Assembly: GCA_024803745.1 (NCBI GenBank)
Contig: JANJXV010000037.1
Span: 2,045,001 to 2,109,000, forward strand
Reading direction: 5' to 3'
DNA from: Megascapheus bottae
Lineage: Eukaryota; Chordata; Mammalia; Rodentia; Geomyidae
DNA length: 64,000 bases
This document shows, piece after piece, positions 52,901-63,500 of the stretch; the first letter of the stretch is position 1, and the number at the start of each line of letters is the position of its first letter. Made by a program: the position numbers and the translations under genes. The notes under the pieces are model-generated. The model was not told the origin of the DNA, searched no databases, and saw nothing but the letters and a program-made list of their open reading frames with translations.

Positions 52901-53493
52901 GAGGTTGTGTGTGTGTGGGGGGGGGGGGGCTGGAACTTGGGGCTTTATTGCTCTTGCTTAGCTTTTTCACTCAAGGCTGGTGCTCTACCACTTGAGCCAC
53001 ACCTCCATTTCCGGCTTTTGGGCATTTAATTGGAGCGTCTCAGTTTCATCTGCAGGTTAAATCTCTCCTGCAGTCTACAGCACAATCTAGGGCCTGGGCT
53101 GGCTTCCCTCTGGAGGAGGGAGGAGGGGGGGAAGAAGGGAGGAAGGGGGGAAGGAGGGAGGAGGGGGGAAGGAGGGAGGAGGGGGAAGGAGGGAGGGGGG
53201 AGGAGGGAGCGCCCGAGGCTTGCCCGCACCCCTCACCCCGAGCTCTCACCCGCCCCTGCAGCATCAACCACGACCCCAGCCGCATCCCCGCGGACCTGCC
53301 CGAGGCGCGGTGCCTGTGCCTGGGCTGCGTGAACCCCTTCACCATGCAGGAGGACCGCAGCATGGTGAGCGTGCCGGTGTTCAGCCAGGTGCCCGTGCGC
53401 CGCCGCCTCTGCCCGCCCGCGCCGCGCCCCGGGCCCTGCCGCCAGCGCGCCGTCATGGAGACCATCGCCGTGGGCTGCACCTGCATCTTCTGA
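49885..53493 (+). CDS. IL17B: interleukin-17B, complete gene (three coding exons)
   Basis: Exons at 49885-49905, 51790-52079 and 53262-53493 join in phase to 180 codons, the length of human IL-17B. All introns are GT-AG. Residues 1-20 (MDWTHSL then VLLFAISIFLGLG) form a signal peptide, so the product is secreted. A basic linker follows (KSKRKGQGR). The IL-17 cystine-knot fold carries C84, C121, C123, C126, C154, C163, C176 and C178; the end is VGCTCIF. One N-glycosylation sequon is at N75 (NSS). IL-17B is a homodimeric cytokine that binds IL-17RB and is less inflammatory than IL-17A. The exon 3 protein is nearly identical to human. PCYOX1L converges from the right; the miR-143/145 locus lies behind the promoter. 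Expression control cannot be read beyond the TATA-like site. Confidence 0.97.
49906..51789 (+). other. IL17B: IL17B intron 1
   Basis: 1.9 kb, GT-AG. Holds one sense SINE at 50954 and a T/A-rich run at 50170-50215; otherwise unique. Confidence 0.9.
50954..51196 (+). repeat. dimeric SINE in IL17B intron 1
   Basis: GGCCGCTGGTGGCTCACC to CTGAATTCAACCCCCTCCCC. Confidence 0.75.
51790..52079 (+). CDS. IL17B: IL17B coding exon 2
   Basis: Acceptor CTTCTTCAG, donor AG|GTAAGT. Encodes residues 8-103 plus two bases of S104: rest of signal peptide, basic pro-like stretch, glycosylation site N75 and first core Cys C84. Confidence 0.96.
52437..52482 (-). repeat. short SINE fragment in IL17B intron 2
   Basis: GCCCTCTACCACTTGAGTCACC matches the ID-like half in complement. 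Confidence 0.5.
52903..53040 (-). repeat. SINE half in IL17B intron 2
   Basis: TG/G-rich tail, GGAACTTGGGGCTTTATTG, GGTGCTCTACCACTTGAGCC. It ends 220 bp before exon 3. Confidence 0.65.
53103..53213. repeat. (GGAGGGA/GGGGAA)n G-run tract before IL17B exon 3
   Basis: About 110 bp of pure purine in the sense strand with at least ten runs of three or more G, 49-160 bp upstream of the exon 3 boundary. It has strong G-quadruplex potential in the pre-mRNA, and G-runs near splice sites are known splicing modifiers. Confidence 0.9.
53262..53493 (+). CDS. IL17B: IL17B coding exon 3 (terminal)
   Basis: Acceptor CGCCCCTGCAG; completes S104 and encodes the cystine-knot core through F180, stop TGA at 53491-53493. 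The exon is GC-rich, which also opens a long shadow frame on the opposite strand. Confidence 0.97.
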
Positions 53494-53598
53494 GCCTGGC
53501 GGCCGCCGGGACCGGGCCCGACCCGGGTCTGCGGGCCTCGGAGCCTCCGGGCCTCCAGCAGTGCGAGGGAGCGCGCTCTCCACCGCGCCCACCCTACC

Positions 53599-53604
53599 AT
53601 AAAA
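53599..53604 (+). terminator. IL17B: IL17B poly(A) signal (ATAAAA variant)
   Basis: ATAAAA occurs 106 bp past the stop codon and is followed by pyrimidine-rich and GTGG sequence. No AATAAA lies closer. The short 3' UTR fits the compact gene. Confidence 0.5.
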
Positions 53605-53807
53605 CTCTGCTTTCCCTCCTACCTTGGTGGACAGTGGCCTTCTTCCAGGGATGGCGATGAGATCGGGGGCTGACAGGGAGGACGGGGTCCCCCTCCTCTT
53701 GAGACCCCTCCTCCCTCCTCTCTCCCTCGGGTCTCAGGGTCCCCGCAGGTCAGGCTCGGGCGGAACAGAGGGGGCTTTTCCACGGGGGCCAGTAAACCCC
53801 TAAGTCT

Positions 53808-53841
53808 TTGTGTGTGTGTGTGTGTGCGTGTGTGCGCGTGT
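53808..53841. repeat. (TG)n microsatellite
   Basis: TG units with CG interruptions downstream of IL17B. Confidence 0.9.
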
Positions 53842-54057
53842 GTTCTTGCTTGGATTTGAAGAAACACTCAAAAGCATGGGGCGGTGTCAGCCACCGTTCA
53901 CCCAGTCCTGTCTCCAAAGGCCTCTGCTTTGCTGCTCTCAAAGTTCTGGAGGGCCAGACTTTCTAGAGGTTTAGATCTGAGTGGGGGTTGATAGTTTCCT
54001 TCTTTTTCTTTTCTTTTCTGTTCTTTCCTTCCTTCCCTTTTTTCTCTCTTTCTTTAT

Positions 54058-54272
54058 TGTATGTGACAGTACTAGGGCCTGAACTCAGTGCCTTGAGCTC
54101 TTCTTCTTTAGCTTTTCTGCTCAAGGTTGGTCTTCTACCACTTGAGCCACATCTCCACATGTGATATTGGAGACAAGAGTCTCTTGACTTTACCTATCTG
54201 GGCTGGCTTCAAACCTCCATTCTCAGCCCCCTGAATAGCTAGGATTACAAGCACCAGCTGCCAGCATCCAGC
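54058..54272 (-). repeat. dimeric SINE (B1-like + ID-like)
   Basis: GTACTAGGGCCTGAACTCAG to GGATTACAAGCACCAGC. Confidence 0.7.
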
Positions 54273-54274
54273 AA

Positions 54275-55190
54275 GTTTTCATTTTTATGGAGTGGTTTCT
54301 TTTCTATTCTAACATCTAACAGAGCAGCTTCTGGGAGACCTGCTGCGGCAGGCCTGGGCCCCCGCTGTGGGAAACCACTGGCTTGTATCAAGACACTTTG
54401 CAGGGACAGACACGTCCTAAAGCTCATGGCAAGCTCTTACTTTTCAATGCTACTCCATTTCCCCTTTTGGCCCCCAGGAATTCAATCTTCTTCCCTGGGC
54501 CCTCTAACTTCACAATAAATTCCCAATCAGCTGTCCTAGGGTCTAAAAATACCCTCCTGCCCCCAAGACAGCTGAAGGGCTCGGGCTATTTTCTGAGGGT
54601 GAGCATAGCAGGCGCTTTGCAGTTAACCCCACAGGCTGACAGCCTGAGTACTTACTTGGCTTGAACTTCTAGCCCGCTTATGGCAAATTCAGCACTGAAT
54701 ACTTTTAAGTGTCTAATTCCTAAAAAACAAAACAAAACAAAAAACAACAATGGTTAGGTATGTGCCTGTCTAGGGTTGGTTAGTAGCTTACCTTTTTTGG
54801 TATTGTTCTAGAGTGCATACTGATTAGAATTATTCTGGAAGCTTCAGTCTGGTTCCAGACACATGGAAAATAGATTTTATGCTAGCTGGGTGTAAAGCAG
54901 GCACCTCTCCCTGGGGCTTGCTCAGATCTTTAAGCCTTATGGATACTAAGCAGTGCTCTACTGCTGAATAACAACCCTAGCCCCATGCTTTCCAGGTCTC
55001 AGGCCTGATTCAGGTCCCTGTGGAAGGCACAAAATTCCAAGGCCCTTATTTGGGGGAGGGGGGAAAATTGAGCTGTAGGTGGGCTGTCCTAGTCCTGGAG
55101 GTGTATGGATGAAGGGACCCCCTTCATAATGTGAGGACCTTTCTTTCTCCCAGAACATCAGAAACCTAGGGATGTTTCAGAAATGTCAGT
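54275..55190. other. unassigned sequence between IL17B and PCYOX1L
   Basis: Unique, with a small CAAAA tract at 54722-54750. No exon recognised. Confidence 0.4.
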
Positions 55191-55192
55191 CA

Positions 55193-55407
55193 GAACTGGG
55201 TGCTAGTGGCTCACACCTGTAATTCTAGCTACTCAGGAGGCTGAGAGCTAAGGATCGCAGTTCCAAGCAAGCCTGGACTGGCTTATCTCCTATTAACCCT
55301 TAGAAAACTGGAAGTGGAGCTGTAGATTCAAGTGGTGGAGCCTTGTACAAAAAAATGCAGGGACAGCACCCAGGACCTGAGTTCAAGTCCCACGATGGAC
55401 AAAAAGA
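55193..55407 (+). repeat. dimeric SINE (B1-like + ID-like)
   Basis: CTGGGTGCTAGTGGCTCACACC to GAGTTCAAGTCCCACGATGG. Confidence 0.75.
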
Positions 55408-55409
55408 AA

Positions 55410-56140
55410 GAAAGGTCAGTTATACATGACTGTATGGTATGCAGTTGAGGGTTTGTGAAGTGTCCCTCTAAAAGTAGGGACTCTTCAGTTGGGGTCCTTC
55501 GATCACAGAATAAGAATATCTACACATGTCACAATCGTAAGAAAAAACTTGATGGAGCTTTTCTGAATAAGAAAGCAAGCAAGAAGACAAGCAGACAAAA
55601 ACAGATTAGCAGAAAGTAGAGGCACCCTTTAACAGAGTGTGGGTGCTCTCCAAGGGAGAGAGACAGAGACACATACAGCTCCTTGGCTGTGTGTGGTAAA
55701 GCAAGGGGTCTGACTTTAAAGTTATGCAAAGATAGGTATTTTATCTTTGCTCTAATTACTCCTGATGTTACACATTTTGAGTTTCTGGATGTTTGAGTGC
55801 ATCCTACCACAAAACACATGCTTATTCTTGAGGGAAGGAAGGCATTGGATTGTCTCTGTTTGAAGCAAAGTTAATGCTTCTAAATACCAGGCCTCATTTT
55901 CCTCAATTTATCCTGCCTCATTTTCCCCTGAATGATGAATGGGTATGTCCTGTACTTGCTTTAGGCTTGTGTTTTAGAGTATGTGGCAGCCATTTGCCAA
56001 GCCTCATTTCCCTAGACCATGTTGATGCCTCTTAATGACTACTTTTTTTCTTACTCCCAGCTCACCTGTGAAAGGAGCGGAAGGCATTTAGGGATCTTTT
56101 TTTAGTTTTACCACGTGTGTGTGTGTGAGAGACAGAGAGA
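55410..56140. other. unassigned intergenic sequence
   Basis: Unique sequence, AT-richer than flanks; no exon recognised. Confidence 0.35.
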
Positions 56141-56144
56141 CAGC

Positions 56145-56432
56145 GTGTGGTACTGAAGGTTGAATTTAGCATCATGCATTCCAGAAAGGTGCTATGCAGC
56201 TTGAGCCACAACCCCAGCTATTTTGGCTTTAGCACTAGGATTTTATACAGGAGCCCAACCTGGACTTTGACCCTCCTGTTTGTGTTTCTCCTTTAGTTGG
56301 GATGGGAGGTGCATGCCACGACATCCAGCTGTTGTCCAGATGGGGTCTGGCTAACTCTTTGCCTCAAACTGAGATTCTCCCAGTCTTCACCTTCTGAGTA
56401 GCAGGGATTACAGATAAGAGCTACTACATCTG
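56145..56432 (-). repeat. ID-like fragment and old B1-like SINE
   Basis: GGTGCTATGCAGCTTGAGCC, then CAGGGATTACAGATAAGAGC. Confidence 0.5.
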
Positions 56433-56449
56433 GTACTTTTATAATTTTT

Positions 56450-56666
56450 TTTTTGTGTGTGCTGGTATTAAGATTCAGGATCTGGATGCTTAGTTTTTTT
56501 TTTTTTTTTTTCTCAAGGTTAGCATTATGCCACTTGAGCCACAGCCCTACTTCAGGCTTTTTACTGACTAGATGGAGGTAAAAATCTCATACTGCCAGGC
56601 TTTGAACCAGGATCCTCAGTCTCCAGAGCAGGTAGGATTAGAAGAATGAGCCACCAGTACCCAGCC
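56450..56666 (-). repeat. dimeric SINE, diverged
   Basis: GTGTGCTGGTATTAAGATTC to GAATGAGCCACCAGTACCC. Confidence 0.65.
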
Positions 56667-56667
56667 T

Positions 56668-57720
56668 ACCTTTATAAATCTGAAACTGAGAAGCTTGGAT
56701 TTCTGAGCCTGGAATGATCACTGGTCCTTTTCAGTCCCCTGGTTTCAGGGCAGCAGCAGGAAGCTCAGGACTTGGAGAACTGGATCTCCACAGCACTGCA
56801 GAGCAGCCTGCAGCTTGAGTTAAAATGGTTTCTTGTTTTCCTTTTGCTAGTGAGAAACAACTACTGCATTGAACAGAGACTTCATCTGCCTTGTTCAGCG
56901 TTGTATCGGCTGCACCTAGCAAGCATGCAGTAGAAGGTACAAGGCCTGTGAACAAATGCACAGGCCCCAGAAGGACCCAAAGCTTTGTCCCTACCCCCCC
57001 ACTACACCCTCATGGGTGAGTGAGAGTACCGAATTCCTTCCTCCCCTCTTACCTCCAGTCTTACCCACCACAGAGTGCTGCCATCTTTCTTAGACCATCA
57101 GCTCTAAAAGGCAGAGGTCCTGTGGTACTGGGGTTTGGAGTCAAGCCCTTATACTTGCCAGGCAAGCACTCTTCTACTTGTCTTGCCCCCAGCCCCACTA
57201 TCCTGCACAAGAGCTATGTCAGAGGAGTTTGACTCCTTTCTTGTATGCTTGGCAGATAATATGACTGCAAATGTTCTCCAGTCTCTCAGGAGTCTGTGGG
57301 TCCCCAGGAGCTTCTGTTCTGGCTATAGAAAGCTAAGATGGCCCCTAGGATGGAGACTTTAAGTTGACTCTTCACCTCCTTCCTGGAGTCTGTCTTCTCT
57401 TGCCCACAAAGAAGGAGCTGGTGAGACCCCACTTTCAGGTTTGGGCTGTGAAAGGCCACGTGAGTATATTGGTTGATTGTGACATGGAATTCCTTAAGCT
57501 TGCCCAGGCATGGACTAAGTCAGTTCCCGGAATGCTTAGGCAAAGAGCCAAGGCTCCAGCTCAGAACTGAGGACCAAGAACCCCTGCCCTGGGCCTATGA
57601 CATAGAAGGGATGACGGGAGGGGATGGTTATCAAGGGCAAGTTTTCTGGCCCGTCTTTTGGCTCAATACAAATTGTAATGATACCATGACAACCCATGCC
57701 ACTTCATTTCAAACAAAGAT
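56668..57720. other. unassigned sequence between IL17B and PCYOX1L
   Basis: About 1 kb mostly unique; an ID-like remnant in complement lies at about 57122-57197. No exon recognised. Confidence 0.4.
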
Positions 57721-57721
57721 C

Positions 57722-57968
57722 AGCCGGGAGCCAGTGGCTCACTCCTGTAATACTTCTTAGGAAGTTGAGATCTGAGGATAGTCATTCCAAACCAGCCTGA
57801 GTGGATGAATCTGTGGGATTTTAATCTCTAATTAACAAGCAAAAAGCTGGAGGTGAAGGTGGGGCTCAACTGGTAGAGTGCCAGCTTTGAGCAAAAAAAC
57901 GCAAGTGAGAGTACAATGCCCTAAGTTCAAGACCCATTACTGCTACAAAAAAATAAAATAAAATAAAA
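57722..57968 (+). repeat. dimeric SINE (B1-like + ID-like)
   Basis: CCGGGAGCCAGTGGCTCACTCC to GTTCAAGACCCATTACTGC, with an (AAAT)n-type tail. Confidence 0.7.
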
Positions 57969-57969
57969 T

Positions 57970-58494
57970 TCCATTGCTGACTACACTGGACTTGGTGGGG
58001 GTGAGGGGAGGGGGAGAGGACTTGGCCCCTTTTATAAGAGGTGTCAGTGTGGTGCTTCTCCAAATCCCCTTTCTACTCCTTCCTCTAAGACCACCAGGAT
58101 GTTGGCCAATCCAGTTAGGCTTATCCCGTGTCAGTGATTGGTCTGGGATTCGAGTCCCAAGCCAATCAGCAGGAGGCATTTCCCAGGCCACAGGAATTGG
58201 TTGAGGGTGGTCCCCTTGGCCTAGGGCCTGGAATTTGGTTCTGTGGCTTCAGGAAGACTTCTCACCTGGGGAGTTAGGACAGCCATCTTCAACTATGAGA
58301 AAAGCAACGGCTGGGGACTGCACAGCACTTTGCAGTTGGATTCCTAAGTCATGCAATCAGTAACAGCTTTATCTTTATCTAAAGTACTATGAAGTTTTGG
58401 TTTTCTTCTGCTTTGACTAAGAGCCATCTTTCCCATGTGCCAGTCTGGCGACTTCTGTAATGACCAACAGATACATTTCTAAGACTCCATTTCT
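57970..58494. other. unassigned intergenic sequence
   Basis: Unique sequence; no exon recognised. Confidence 0.35.
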
Positions 58495-58495
58495 G

Positions 58496-58645
58496 TTTTT
58501 TTGGTTGGTTGTGGGGCTTGAACTCTGGGCCTGGGCACTGTCCCTGAGATCTTCAGCTTAAGGCTACAGCCCTACCCCTTGAGCCACAGCCCCACTTCCG
58601 GTTTGCTGGAGGTTAATTATAGGTGTGAGCCACCACGCCCAGCTA
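58496..58645 (-). repeat. dimeric SINE with internal deletion
   Basis: GGGGCTTGAACTCTGGGCC runs into GGAGGTTAATTATAGGTGTG, so the middle of the 7SL-like half is missing. Confidence 0.7.
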
Positions 58646-58654
58646 AGGCTCCAT

Positions 58655-58857
58655 TTCTTGCCATGTGCCTGCTATTCTAGCTTCTCGGGAGGCTGAGATC
58701 TGAAGAACATGGTTGTAAACCAGTCAGGGCAGAAAAGTTCAATTAACCAGCAAGAATCTGGAAATGGTTCAAGAGGAGAGCACCAGTCTTGGTTGGAAAA
58801 ACCCAAGTAGGTGCATGAGGCCCTGAGTTTGAGCCCTAGTGCTGACACAAAAACAAA
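58655..58857 (+). repeat. dimeric SINE, diverged
   Basis: GCTATTCTAGCTTCTCGGGAGG to GAGTTTGAGCCCTAGTGC. It faces the preceding minus-strand copy tail-to-tail. Confidence 0.6.
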
Positions 58858-58859
58858 AG

Positions 58860-59620
58860 AAAAAAGAAGTAAGACTTTGTCTCTTCAATGCCATTGCTAA
58901 AGCCCTGACACAAAGAAACAGACTCCCAGTTTGGGAACCCACTGGAAGAGAATTCTGTCCCTCACTGAACTCATTTATTTTAAGGGAAGCTACAGATTTG
59001 CACTGTTTTATGAATTCACCAGTCAGCAAGCCATTCCTTACACTGGTCTTTTCTCTCCACCTCTGCAGAGGGAAGGAGCTAGATGACCTCTCGGTTGCTT
59101 TTGTCAAATGCTGGGACAGAATCAGCACCATTTGACAGTAGTGTTTTCTCTGGGCCCTGAACCTGAAATATCAAATTTGAATGGGCCCTTTCCCTCTAGA
59201 TCTGCCCATCAGCCATACCTTCTGGGTGCCGATGGCTTTATTCCTCCATGTATTCCTTTCTGTCTAGTCTAGTGTTTCCCTTTTCCCACTGGTTTCCAGG
59301 AAGCTTACAAGTATACTGATGGTGATGTGCTGGTTAATGGCTTTTCTTTAGGTCCTACCAGTTATCTCCCCCCATCTGAAGATGTTCATTCTGAACTAGG
59401 TACCTCATCTCTAACAAAGACACAGCCACTGGCTGGTCTCAGGGCTAGGTTTTCTGATCCTCCCTTCTATTCTGTAGCTCTCTGGTGGTCGATGTTTCAT
59501 TGGAGATTGTGCTTCTTGAGAGTAAGTAGTGTAAAATTTCAAAGAAAACTAGAACCAGAGTTTTCTGCCGTACATTTTCTCAGTGATCCTGGTTCCTAGT
59601 TAGGAGATCAAGTCAGAAGC
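58860..59620. other. unassigned sequence beyond the PCYOX1L 3' end
   Basis: Unique sequence; no exon recognised. Confidence 0.35.
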
Positions 59621-59638
59621 AGCTTGGGAAGATGGATT

Positions 59639-59644
59639 TTTATT
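59639..59644 (-). terminator. PCYOX1L: PCYOX1L poly(A) signal
   Basis: Minus-strand AATAAA 270 nt past the stop codon (59914), giving a 3' UTR of about 290 nt. It is the first AATAAA met downstream of the stop on this strand that I could find. Confidence 0.55.
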
Positions 59645-59913
59645 TCTCTGTTAAAAAAAAATAAATAAATAAAATGAACAGATCGGCATGGATTCCTTTC
59701 TTTTTCTTTCTCGCTCCCTTAAAAAGCAACTCAAGTGAGAATCCTTCAGACAGGCAAGCAGATAGCAGGCCACCTGTCCTGGAGGGAAAGATGCTCAGTG
59801 CACAGAGGTCAGGGGAATGGCTGGTTGGGGAGTGTGGCTTCAGCTCGCCCGGCTGCCGGAGGCGAGGGTCCATCTTCAGTGTGGGGCAGAATCCCCTGGG
59901 CTCTCCCTGGAGC

Positions 59914-60575
59914 TCACAGTTCAGTCTTGACCTTGTGTATTAAGTCCTTCTGGTCAATCTTGTCTACATCCTGGTACCAGCGGTTGTAAGCCAGTAAGGC
60001 CACATTTTTGGCTGCCACTGCCATCACCTCCACAGAGCTGGCTGCCCACTCCAGGGCGTTGAGATAGAAGAGTTGATCATGGAGCACAAACTTTGGGAAG
60101 CTGCTGCGGGAGCCATAGAGGGGGTGAGCTTGCCATTCCGCTGTCTGGACTGAGTAATAGGAGCGGAAGAGGGTCTTTAGCTGGGTCCGAAAAAGGGGTT
60201 CGGGGGACTGGACTCGCCAGACAGCAGCCTCTTGCGGCTGCTTCCGCCGGAAGCTGGCTGAGATGTTGACAGGACAGATGTTGTCCAGAGTGCAGAAGAA
60301 ATGGGGAAAATCTGTGGTGAGGACATTGGCAAAGGGGAAAAGCTTGGGGTCAGGGAAACCAAAGTAGGAAGAGTTGAGGTAGCCGTGGACCAGGGAGACG
60401 ACAGTGGGCTGGAAGGAGCCCTGGACATCCTCAATGGGAGGGCTGAAGCCTTGGAAGGTGAGGTTGCTACTGCTGTTGTCCAGGTGCAGGGGTGTGGCGA
60501 TGACCACAATGTCATAGAAGTCGGATCCATTGCCCATCTCACTCTCATACCGCACCTGGTACAGGGCTTTCCCCT
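59914..60575 (-). CDS. PCYOX1L: PCYOX1L terminal coding exon
   Basis: Acceptor CATTCCAG; encodes (E)GKALYQVRYE to KVKTEL and stop TGA at 59914-59916. It is the largest exon and holds most sequons (DNSSSNLTF, LNSSYF, VNISASF). Confidence 0.97.
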
Positions 60576-63500
60576 CTGGAATGAGAGCAGAAAAGTCAAC
60601 TTGTCCCTCGGGCTTCTATCCCTTGACTTCCTCCCTGGGGCCCAGCACTGGGGGTCGATCAGGTGCTGCTGGATGTCCAGAAGGCCGCCCCTGTCTCTAT
60701 GCTGGTATGGCTGCAGGGCAGGCACTGGACTAGGTGTCAGGAGGCTCAAGTTCTTCTGTTTCTGCTGCTGATTGGCGGGAGGAGCCCGGGCAAAGCTATT
60801 AATCATTGGTCAAAGGATCTGAATTCATGCAACTTCAGCTCCTCGCTGACATTTGAATAGGGGCTGCAGCGCCCTCTAGTGTCAGCAGGCCTTCACACTG
60901 CTGATACAAAAATGCTGCCATAGAGCAGAGATCAAGGAGAAGCAGGGAAGAGGTAGTAAGCAGGGCTGGCTAGGAATGACATGGCCACCCTTGTGGCTCT
61001 GTCCACTCACCAATACTATGCAAGGCCACAGAGGTCACTGTGGCATGAATCACGTTGGCTTTGGTGAGCTTCAGCAAACCGGAACACACCAGCTTGTTGC
61101 CCCCTTCCACTGACCACAAGCTGCCTTGGGCCCCAGCTAGAGACATGGCTCCTGGGAAAAGCAAAAAGGTAGCTGGTAGGTTATCAAAACCAGCAGGAAG
61201 TGGGGCTGCACTGTTCTCTTGTGCCCAGGCAGGGAGGCCCAGGGGGACACCAAACACACAAATAAATATAAACAAGTCCACAAGGTTACAAATGGCCAAA
61301 GCTGCATTAAAGAGCCAGGTCCAAAGGACTGCAGAGCGCATCCTTTTGCTCACAGGACACATACACAGCATGTCCACAGCACAAACATCCAGAGCTGGGG
61401 TGCTGGGGTATTGGGAGGTGATGGCTAGAAGATATGGAGTTTCTTTTAGGAGTGATGAAAATGTCCCAAAATTGCAGTAGTTGCATAAATGAATATACTA
61501 AAAACCATGGAACCTCGAGATTTATCTTTTTGTGTTGGTCTTGAGACAAGACCTAGATATTATTTCTTAGATATTGAACTCAAGGCTGGGGCCACAGCTC
61601 CACTTTCATCTTTTTGGTCATTAGTCAAAGATAGGAATCTCATGTGCTTCTTCTGCCTGTGCTGGCTTTGAACTGTGATCCTCAGCTCTAAGCATGGGAG
61701 TAGCTATGATTACAGGAGCCACTGGCACTCAGCCTGAACAGTGCTTTTTAAATGTGATAACGCTATACGGTGTGGATTATATCTCAGCATAAGTGTGCTA
61801 TGAAGGACATACACAAGACCCTGGGGGAGCGAGCAGGGCAGTCGAGGGTGGGGATGCCAGGCTCTGAAGGCCTGGAAGGAACCAGAGGAGAGCATCTCCT
61901 GTCAGTGCACACCCTCTCATTTGTTTAGTAAAAGTGCACTAAATGCCCAGTGTGCTGTGAACACTTTTTGGTATGTAGCAGTGGACTTTCTGGGCTGGTG
62001 TGAGCAGATGGTGGGCTACACCCAGGCCCCACCCACTGCAGTCATGATCCAGGAAGACAAGGTGAGGCAGAGTTGAACGTCCCGAAACTCAGAAGTTCCA
62101 AGCTGACAACCTAGAATGCGGATGCCAGAATCAAAAGAATGGGGTGACTAAATGCTAAGTAATGTCACGCGCTGGACAGATGTGTTAAATGGTGCTGACC
62201 TCAGCTGATCTGGGAGCTCAGGCAGAGAGAGAAAATAAACAGGCAGGGGGAGGGCTGGGCGCTCACCGGCAAAGGCGGGCATCGCTGCTGACTGGCCATA
62301 GCTGGCCCGCAGGACGGCAGAGACGACGTCATCAATGAAGCGCTGTGTGACGCCCACCTGGAGCAGGGACTCGGCCACGGAGCGCTGGGTCATGTTGATG
62401 AAGGAGGACTCCCCCAGTGAGTAGAGCAGCTCCTCCACACCTGAGAAGGCATAGCCGTGGGCCTGGTACTTGTAGATCCTAGGAGATAGGGGAGCCGCAG
62501 TCCTGTGAGCAGCTCTGGGGCAGGCCGCCAGTGTCCCAATAGGGACCTCTTGCACATGGCGGATGTGACAGAGGCTGCTTTCCTTTCCCAGTGGCTGGCT
62601 CTGTGATGGTTGTGGGTCTGTCCCCGTATGGACAGCACAGATATGGGGTAGATACTTTGGCATCCCACAAACCTGGCTTCTCATTACCTCTCTGAGTTGG
62701 TAAATGAGTGGCTCTGGTGGCCTGGGGTCTACTGATGGGTCTTGTTTGGCTAGCTAGTGAAATGGGGCAAACAAGTGAAAAGACAGGAGGCCCTCAAGAT
62801 ATGACTGCAGCTTTCAGTCGGGGGCTGGGAGGAGGGAGACTGAGGCCCTGCCCCCCAAGAGGTCTTTCCTTACACTGGGGATTCGTTCTAAGCCTGCAAT
62901 GAATTATGTGCCTTCTCGTTTCCTTCCTTCCCTCCCTCCTATCCTTCCCTCCCTACCCCTCCCTTTGACAGTCCTGAAGCTTGAACTCAGGACTGGGCAC
63001 TGTCCTTGGGCTTTTTCAAGGCTAGTGCTCTACCACTTGAGCCACAGCACCATGTGTGGCCTTTATTTTGTGTATGTTGTACAGAGGAATCTAACTCAGG
63101 CAAGCACTCTACCATTAGGTTATGATCCAGGCTTCATTTTCTTTTCTTTTTCAGTCTTGGGGCTTGAACTCAGGGCCAGAGTCCTGAGCTTTTGTGCTCA
63201 AGGCTAGCACTCTACCACTTAAGCCACAGCTCCATTGCTAGCTTTTTGGTAGTTAATTAGAGAGAAGAGTCTTTCCTGTCCAGGCTGGCTTTGAACTGTG
63301 ATCCTCAGATCTCAGCCTCCCTGCATGGCTAGCATTATAGATATGAGCTTCCAATACCAGCTTTCCTCCCTCCCCCTTCAATATCTGTTTATTTTTTCTC
63401 AATAGTTGTACAAAGAGGTTCCAAGCCCAGAGGTCATGTTATGAGGACAAGGCGAGGGGCTCTTGTTATGTCAGGGAAGCCAGCTCCTTTCCGCCACCCT

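Noticed and set aside
53046..53600. Long minus-strand open frames (119 and 184 codons) opposite IL17B exon 3
   Set aside because: Shadow frames of the GC-rich exon and purine tract; no family similarity.
60177..60806. 209-codon minus-strand frame overlapping the PCYOX1L last exon
   Set aside because: It is another frame of the true terminal exon and its intron; the family match is in the frame ending at 59914.
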